Under the pieces are notes generated by a model. The model ran no database searches, was not told the origin of the DNA, and was given only the letters and a program-made list of their open reading frames with translations. From NCBI GenBank assembly GCA_964525565.1, contig CAZGHI010000003.1:1-64000 (forward strand): 64,000 nucleotides of DNA, in the 5' to 3' direction. This document shows, one piece after another, positions 60,901 through 64,000 of the stretch (the first letter of the stretch is position 1; each line of letters starts with the position of its first letter). This DNA comes from OLB6 sp964525565 (GTDB lineage Bacteria; Bacteroidota; Ignavibacteria; Kapaibacteriales; Kapaibacteriaceae). The position numbers and the translations under genes were made by a program.

Positions 60901-61918
60901 CGGAACACTAGACGACGATTTTGATGCAGACAACGGCTATAGTGGTCGTGTGCAGTTTGGCATTGTGCAACGTTGGCGCCAGGTGGCCGACCAAAGCACA
61001 TCGCAAGCCTTTGAAATTGACAACGACGCATCGGCATCGTATAATACCCCCCGTACCTCTGTGGTGTTCTCAAATATTACCGCTATTGGTCCATTGCAAG
61101 ACACATCGTGGACTGTAGGTAACGGCCCCAACCAGTACAGCTCTCGGTATGGCGCTGGAGCACAGATCCGTCGTGCAGCTCTTGCTAAAATTCATAACTC
61201 CGTTTTCATGGGTTGGCCTCGAGGCTTGGAGATAGCACAGGTTGCTACAATGAACGCTGCACTCGGCGATTCAGTTCAGGTTCGGAATACTGCATACTAC
61301 GGCATCAAAGGAAGCGTGATGAACCTGGCTGGAGGCACGGCACCTGCTGGTCTAGATGCTACCTGGATTGAAAAGGCAGCCTTTGGTAATGTTATTGACA
61401 AATCATCGCCAAATCTGGCACAGCTTCAGAATCCATTTGCAACAACACCGGAGTTCAATCCAGCATTGAAGTCGGGGTCGCCACTGGCAACCGGCGCGGC
61501 ATTCGAAGGCGCTACAGCCGACTCCTGGTTCGACCGCGTTGACTTCCGTGGTGCCGTTGGTATGGAACGCTGGGACCTTGGGTGGACGGAATACGATCCT
61601 GTGAACAAGGAGTATTTACCGGTTACAGTTCAAGAAGAAGGCGGAGTTGTGATGCGTGGCATAACGGGTAAGGCATTCCCGAATCCAACATCAGAAAGAA
61701 CAACGGTCCGGTATGAGTTGAATCAAGCAGACGTGATTACCGTCGAAGTACGTGATGTTACAGGCGCATTGGCAAGTACCTTCGTTTCAGGTGTGCAACA
61801 GGGAGAAGGAATATTCGAATTCCAGCTTGTAACGGCAGACCTTGTTCCCGGTGTTTATTACGTGAACATCTTTGGTCACAAAGGTTCCGTAACGATACCG
61901 ATTACCGTAATGAGATAA
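57998..61918 (+). CDS. Large T9SS cargo with two homologous beta-helix halves
   Basis: 1306 residues from the ATG at 57998 (GGAG 7 bases upstream; an ATG at 57968 is less good). Signal peptide MRNIFSLAIAGVLCTVAALSQ. An Ig-like module (about 20-115, ILSPNGGQTFRPGSTQDVTWDTTG) precedes a right-handed beta-helix half (about 128-564). Two more Ig-like modules (about 569-770) and a second helix half (about 772-1200) follow. The two halves share long identical stretches such as GQRAAGDWGGIVLCG and SGILRYCRIEFAGIAV, so they arose by duplication. The C-terminus (KAFPNPTSERTTVRYELNQAD ... VPGVYYVNIFG) is a T9SS tail. It is probably co-transcribed with the receptor 33 bases upstream, and may act with it. 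Confidence 0.8.
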   Translation: MRNIFSLAIAGVLCTVAALSQTPKILSPNGGQTFRPGSTQDVTWDTTGVPFNTRWKFQFGTSAVGPWTDLAGATNVKDSGSTRGRTQWRVPAVGTSTGYLRMSLVSDDNVFDLSDNPFTIISPQVIQVDSTLRGDINGTITLSRNKIYGLDGYVFVNGTLIIEPGTIVVGDTVGQNSVLCVNRGGKLIADGTRNRPIIFTSRAAPGQRAAGDWGGIVLCGRARTNHPGGQAAIEGGIADATPGGKGWFGGTDDDDNSGILRYCRIEFAGIAVLPNNELNSLTMGGVGRGTTLDYIQVSYGNDDAYEWFGGTVNAKHLVAFGSLDDDFDTDNGYRGKVQFALVKRLQRVADVSTSQAFECDNDASASFNQPLSQPIFCNVTAIGPVQDTSWTPGNGPNNYNSRYGASAQIRRNSRASIFNSVFVGWPRGLEIAQTPTMNAAYTDSLAVRACNWYGFKTTWLNLAGGTPPAGMDASWIAKTAYANVGDASDPANAFITNPWPENQDFNPLPQATAPYLTTARWDVGGPLYQITDPFFEQVPYRGAFSNNVNERWDLGWTEYDPINAEYRAAVDIVVKTPGAAAGEKYTRGTSVNVTWEPLAGQNIRIEYGNAATGPWTLVANNVDGATGTYAWTLPNTPMPSVWVRIALVSDLNQFDVSSHAFEIADVQGPTVKLLSPNGGEKFRVGQTITVRWDTTNTLSQRWRIEYGPTQTGPWKVMLPNVKDSASTRGSALIVFRPEDKSTTGHIRLVLLSDETKFDLNDNPFEVTAPLPTRCDSVLRGEIAQDVHLQAEKIYCLDGYVYVMDGATLTIDPGTKILGDTVGQNSVLCINRGAKIIAEGTRQNPIVFTSSALPGQRAAGDWGGIVLCGKARTNHPGGQAAIEGGIADPTPGGKGWFGGTDDNDNSGILRYCRIEFAGIAVIPNSELNSLTMGGVGRGTTIDHIQVSYANDDAYEWFGGTVDAKYLIATGTLDDDFDADNGYSGRVQFGIVQRWRQVADQSTSQAFEIDNDASASYNTPRTSVVFSNITAIGPLQDTSWTVGNGPNQYSSRYGAGAQIRRAALAKIHNSVFMGWPRGLEIAQVATMNAALGDSVQVRNTAYYGIKGSVMNLAGGTAPAGLDATWIEKAAFGNVIDKSSPNLAQLQNPFATTPEFNPALKSGSPLATGAAFEGATADSWFDRVDFRGAVGMERWDLGWTEYDPVNKEYLPVTVQEEGGVVMRGITGKAFPNPTSERTTVRYELNQADVITVEVRDVTGALASTFVSGVQQGEGIFEFQLVTADLVPGVYYVNIFGHKGSVTIPITVMR
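58510..59480 (+). repeat. First copy of the internal duplication (beta-helix half)
   Basis: The stretch encoding DTVGQNSVLCVNRGGKL through NLAGGTPPAGMDASWIAK is homologous in protein sequence to 60448-61372. Synonymous positions differ widely, so the duplication is old. Confidence 0.7.
60448..61372 (+). repeat. Second copy of the internal duplication (beta-helix half)
   Basis: Encodes DTVGQNSVLCINRGAKI through NLAGGTAPAGLDATWIEK, homologous to the first copy at 58510-59480. Confidence 0.7.
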
Positions 61919-61940
61919 CGCTAACGGAAATGAGCGAATC

Positions 61941-61970
61941 AAAGGGCGCCTTCGGGCGCCCTTTGTTATT
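61941..61970 (+). terminator. Rho-independent terminator with UUCG tetraloop
   Basis: Perfect 10-bp stem AAAGGGCGCC (61941-61950) / GGCGCCCTTT (61955-61964) closed by TTCG, followed by GTTATT. It lies 22 bases after the T9SS gene stop and a few bases before the stop of the convergent acyltransferase, so it may serve both strands. Confidence 0.9.
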
Positions 61971-63119
61971 CTACCGAATTGTCATAATGAAAAGTAACAG
62001 GGTCATCTGAATAAGTGCCACCAGGAAAACGCGCTGCGGATAACGTGTTTTAAATGTATTCCACCACCACGAAACAACGGTCAGTGGAATCGTTACCACG
62101 AGCCAAGTCATAAGAATAGTGACCATATTGCTATTACGCAGGCCGAACATGTTGATAAGATCCGGTGCTGCCGCTCCATATACAATGAGTACATGTGAGA
62201 TGTAAAGGAACAACGATTCTTGTCCTGTTCGTTGAAGCCCCTTACCAATGTTAGACGAAGAGAGAGCTGGCTCCACCAGGAATAAAATCCCAAACGACAG
62301 TACAACACCGCTTAAACGGAATGCATGTACTCCGGGGCTAGTTAGCCACCACACCTGGTTCCACGGCGAATGAACGTTCATCGACTTCACCGCAAAGACC
62401 AGAACTGGCACCAAACATCCGGCACCAACAAGGATCCATGCTGCGCGGGTCTTGTTAGAACTGTTGAAGAACCAGCCTGCAACAGCACAACCTGCAAACA
62501 GATATCCAGACCACGGAAGGAATGAAAACGTAGTAGGGGGTTTAGGCAGAAGGGCCAGTTTCAGTGCTGCTGGCAGAGGCAGCGTCTCAAGGCCATTCCA
62601 GAGGAACAGTGTACATCCAAAAACAATGGTGCACAGAAGTGCGGCTACAACGTGCAAGCGTTGCACTGACCGGACAATGAATAACAGTGCTACCAGAATG
62701 AGCGAGGCTATAACAATAACGTGCAGAACGTCGAATTGCATCCAGCTCTGCAATGCTTCGTTAGGGAGAGATCGTAACTCGCGATACGAATACACAGGAA
62801 CATGCATCATGTAGGCCCAGAGAAGTATGTAACCCAGGCGTCGCAAGTACAACCACAAGTCTTTACGCAGCAACAGAAACGATTCGTACTTACGGGACAG
62901 TGAAATAGCAAGACCGGCACCAGCACAAAAGATGAAACATGGTGCAACAAAACCATTAGAGATGTTGAGTAGCTCGAACCACCATGTTGACTTTAGTGCC
63001 GGGTCTATCAATACATTGGTGATGTGCACCTGTATCATCCACAGTACGGCAATGCCCCTAAGAACATCAAGAAATATGTACCGATGTTTCTTTTGCTGTT
63101 CTGTTGCTGGTGCGCTCAT
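61971..63119 (-). CDS. HGSNAT/DUF1624-like membrane acyltransferase (second copy)
   Basis: 382 residues from the ATG at 63119, with AAGGTGG just upstream. About ten membrane helices; YIFLDVLRGIAVLWMIQVHITNVLI is the family signature, with CFIFCAGAGLAISLSRKY, PWSGYLFAGCAVAGWFF and ESLFLYISHVLIVYG as further blocks. It resembles the protein at 20089-21324 in architecture but is not a recent duplicate. It likely acylates a cell-surface sugar across the membrane; substrate unknown. The start overlaps the end of a small upstream reading frame by 4 bases. Confidence 0.72.
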   Translation of the reverse strand: MSAPATEQQKKHRYIFLDVLRGIAVLWMIQVHITNVLIDPALKSTWWFELLNISNGFVAPCFIFCAGAGLAISLSRKYESFLLLRKDLWLYLRRLGYILLWAYMMHVPVYSYRELRSLPNEALQSWMQFDVLHVIVIASLILVALLFIVRSVQRLHVVAALLCTIVFGCTLFLWNGLETLPLPAALKLALLPKPPTTFSFLPWSGYLFAGCAVAGWFFNSSNKTRAAWILVGAGCLVPVLVFAVKSMNVHSPWNQVWWLTSPGVHAFRLSGVVLSFGILFLVEPALSSSNIGKGLQRTGQESLFLYISHVLIVYGAAAPDLINMFGLRNSNMVTILMTWLVVTIPLTVVSWWWNTFKTRYPQRVFLVALIQMTLLLFIMTIR

Positions 63120-63220
63120 TTCCACCTTCTGAAAAACCGTCGGAAGAACCCTACAGCTACGGACGAGATCACGATGGATCCCACAATAATGAGCATAGCG
63201 AGAATGACGAAGCGTTGCAT
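63116..63220 (-). CDS. Possible small single-pass membrane protein
   Basis: 34 residues from the ATG at 63220: MQRFVILAMLIIVGSIVISS then VAVGFFRRFFRRWK, one membrane helix with a basic tail. Its TGA forms an ATGA overlap with the acyltransferase start, the arrangement seen for true gene pairs throughout the window. Upstream starts in the same frame (GTG 63241) would lengthen it. It may alternatively be a translated leader for the acyltransferase, or chance. Confidence 0.3.
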   Translation of the reverse strand: MQRFVILAMLIIVGSIVISSVAVGFFRRFFRRWK

Positions 63221-63288
63221 GAATGCGATAATGTGCAAAACATCCTTACGCTGGTGCAGCAATTGCACATTATTTTCGAAGCAATAGT

Positions 63289-64000
63289 ATGACAGATTCC
63301 CCTGTTCGCTCCAATGTGATTGCCGCCATAGATGTAGGCACCAATTCATTTCACATGGTTGTGGCTACCGTGAGCACGCGAGGGGTGCTGCGGATTCTTC
63401 ACCGTAATAAAGAAGTCGTTCGGCTTGGATCGTCTGCCGGCGACATGAAGCGTCTGTCAGAAGATGCAATGTCTCGTGGTGTTCGAACGCTAAAGCACTT
63501 CGTGGGCGAGGCTACATCACACGGAGCCGAGATACGTGCAGTGGCAACAAGTGCTGTTCGCGAGGCGATGAACAAGGATGAGTTTCTCGAACGAGTTCAT
63601 CGGGCCACCGGTATCGAAATCGAAGTTGTAAGTGGTATCGAGGAGGGGCGACTTATCTACATGGGGGCGCTGCACGCTTTGCCAATTGTAGCCAAACGCG
63701 CTCTAGTGTTAGACATTGGCGGCGGTAGCACTGAAACCGTTATCGGCTATCAGGGCGAAGCAGCCTATGTGCACAGCGCTAAGCTTGGCCATATACGACT
63801 CACAAAGCGTTTTTTTCCTACAGGTGTCTCAACGCCGGAAGCAGTAGAGGAATGCAGGCAGGCAATTCGAGGGGACTGGGCTCCGGTTTTTCATGAGCTG
63901 ATTGCCTATGGTTTTGAAGAAGCGGTGGGCTGTAGCGGTACTATACTGTCATTAGCGGAGCTAACGCTAAGCAGACTTGGAAAGCGCAGCCCGGAATCGC
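63289..64000 (+). CDS. Ppx/GppA-family exopolyphosphatase / pppGpp phosphatase, 3' end outside window
   Basis: 237 residues seen. The ASKHA phosphate-1 loop AAIDVGTNSFHMVVA is followed by LRILHRNKEVVRLG, RAVATSAVREAMNKDEFLERVH, IEVVSGIEEGRLIYMGAL and the phosphate-2 loop ALVLDIGGGSTETVIGYQG, then LGHIRLTKRFF. The family hydrolyses polyphosphate or converts pppGpp to ppGpp; the two activities cannot be separated here. The frame is open to the last base. It is divergent from the small membrane ORF and the acyltransferase. Confidence 0.92.
   Translation, partial: MTDSPVRSNVIAAIDVGTNSFHMVVATVSTRGVLRILHRNKEVVRLGSSAGDMKRLSEDAMSRGVRTLKHFVGEATSHGAEIRAVATSAVREAMNKDEFLERVHRATGIEIEVVSGIEEGRLIYMGALHALPIVAKRALVLDIGGGSTETVIGYQGEAAYVHSAKLGHIRLTKRFFPTGVSTPEAVEECRQAIRGDWAPVFHELIAYGFEEAVGCSGTILSLAELTLSRLGKRSPES

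Noticed and set aside
1..64000. tRNA, rRNA, CRISPR arrays, insertion sequences, prophage genes
   Set aside because: No cloverleaf-like segment, regular spaced repeats, transposase or integrase sequence was recognised while reading both strands.

Overview
The window looks like a chromosomal segment of a Gram-negative bacterium of the Bacteroidota/Chlorobiota side of the FCB group, possibly a Kapabacteria- or Ignavibacteria-like lineage. The case rests on five secreted proteins ending in type IX secretion (T9SS) type A sorting domains, a TonB-dependent receptor with an N-terminal carboxypeptidase-regulatory-like domain, several outer-membrane proteins and lipoproteins, and upstream regions carrying the Bacteroidota -7 element TAnnTTTG. 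No rRNA gene was found to fix the lineage, so the phylum-level call is an inference. Coding density is very high: no stretch over about 200 bases lacks a gene, and genes commonly overlap by 1 to 14 bases. I saw no tRNA, rRNA, CRISPR array or insertion sequence. Three N runs (6594-6603, 14056-14065, 51143-51154) are assembly gaps; each lies inside a gene that reads on afterwards in another frame.

Layout. 1-5783: remains of a subtilisin-family protease with an in-frame stop, then on the minus strand a calcium-motif lipoprotein, a DoxX-like protein, a CAP-domain protein, a MarR regulator and release factor 1. 5882-11035: a plus-strand block of surface proteins (DUF4397-like lipoprotein, T9SS cargo, and an IgGFc-binding-like domain fused to a beta-barrel). 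11053-18503: a divergent RDD gene and a tightly overlapping operon SpoIIM / membrane protein / DUF4129 / DUF4350 / MoxR ATPase / DUF58 (frameshifted) / CcmB. 18466-21324: phytoene desaturase and a divergent HGSNAT-like acyltransferase. 21385-24576: minus-strand operon of a SpoU methyltransferase, an MqnA-like protein, a transaldolase, a cysteine-less thioredoxin-fold protein and a TetR regulator. 24657-28603: a purple acid phosphatase-like enzyme and a second IgGFc-domain protein, this one with a T9SS tail. 28694-32936: C-terminal processing protease, DUF3108 protein, BadF-type sugar kinase and, convergently, an LD-carboxypeptidase. 33137-35725: a glycine-rich T9SS cargo.

35726-44885 is an eight-gene minus-strand operon: trmB, aat, an OmpA/PD40 lipoprotein, a class A penicillin-binding protein, an FAH-family hydrolase, a barrel-like lipoprotein, a small lipoprotein and kynurenine 3-monooxygenase. 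Divergently, 44989-49648 holds secD, secF, a STAS protein and purA behind a structured leader. 49730-53961 is a very large propeller/Ig-repeat T9SS cargo. 53948-61918 contains a secreted minus-strand protein divergent from a TonB receptor, followed by an internally duplicated beta-helix T9SS cargo and a strong terminator. The window closes with a second HGSNAT-like acyltransferase and the start of a Ppx/GppA phosphatase.

Functionally the region mixes housekeeping (translation fidelity, Sec export, purine synthesis, cell-wall assembly and recycling) with a rich set of surface-displayed proteins. The items most worth a second look are the IgGFc-domain/beta-barrel fusion, the MoxR-DUF58 membrane operon, the secD leader with two alternative pairings for one arm, the internal stop in the protease and the poly-G tracts inside surface-protein genes.
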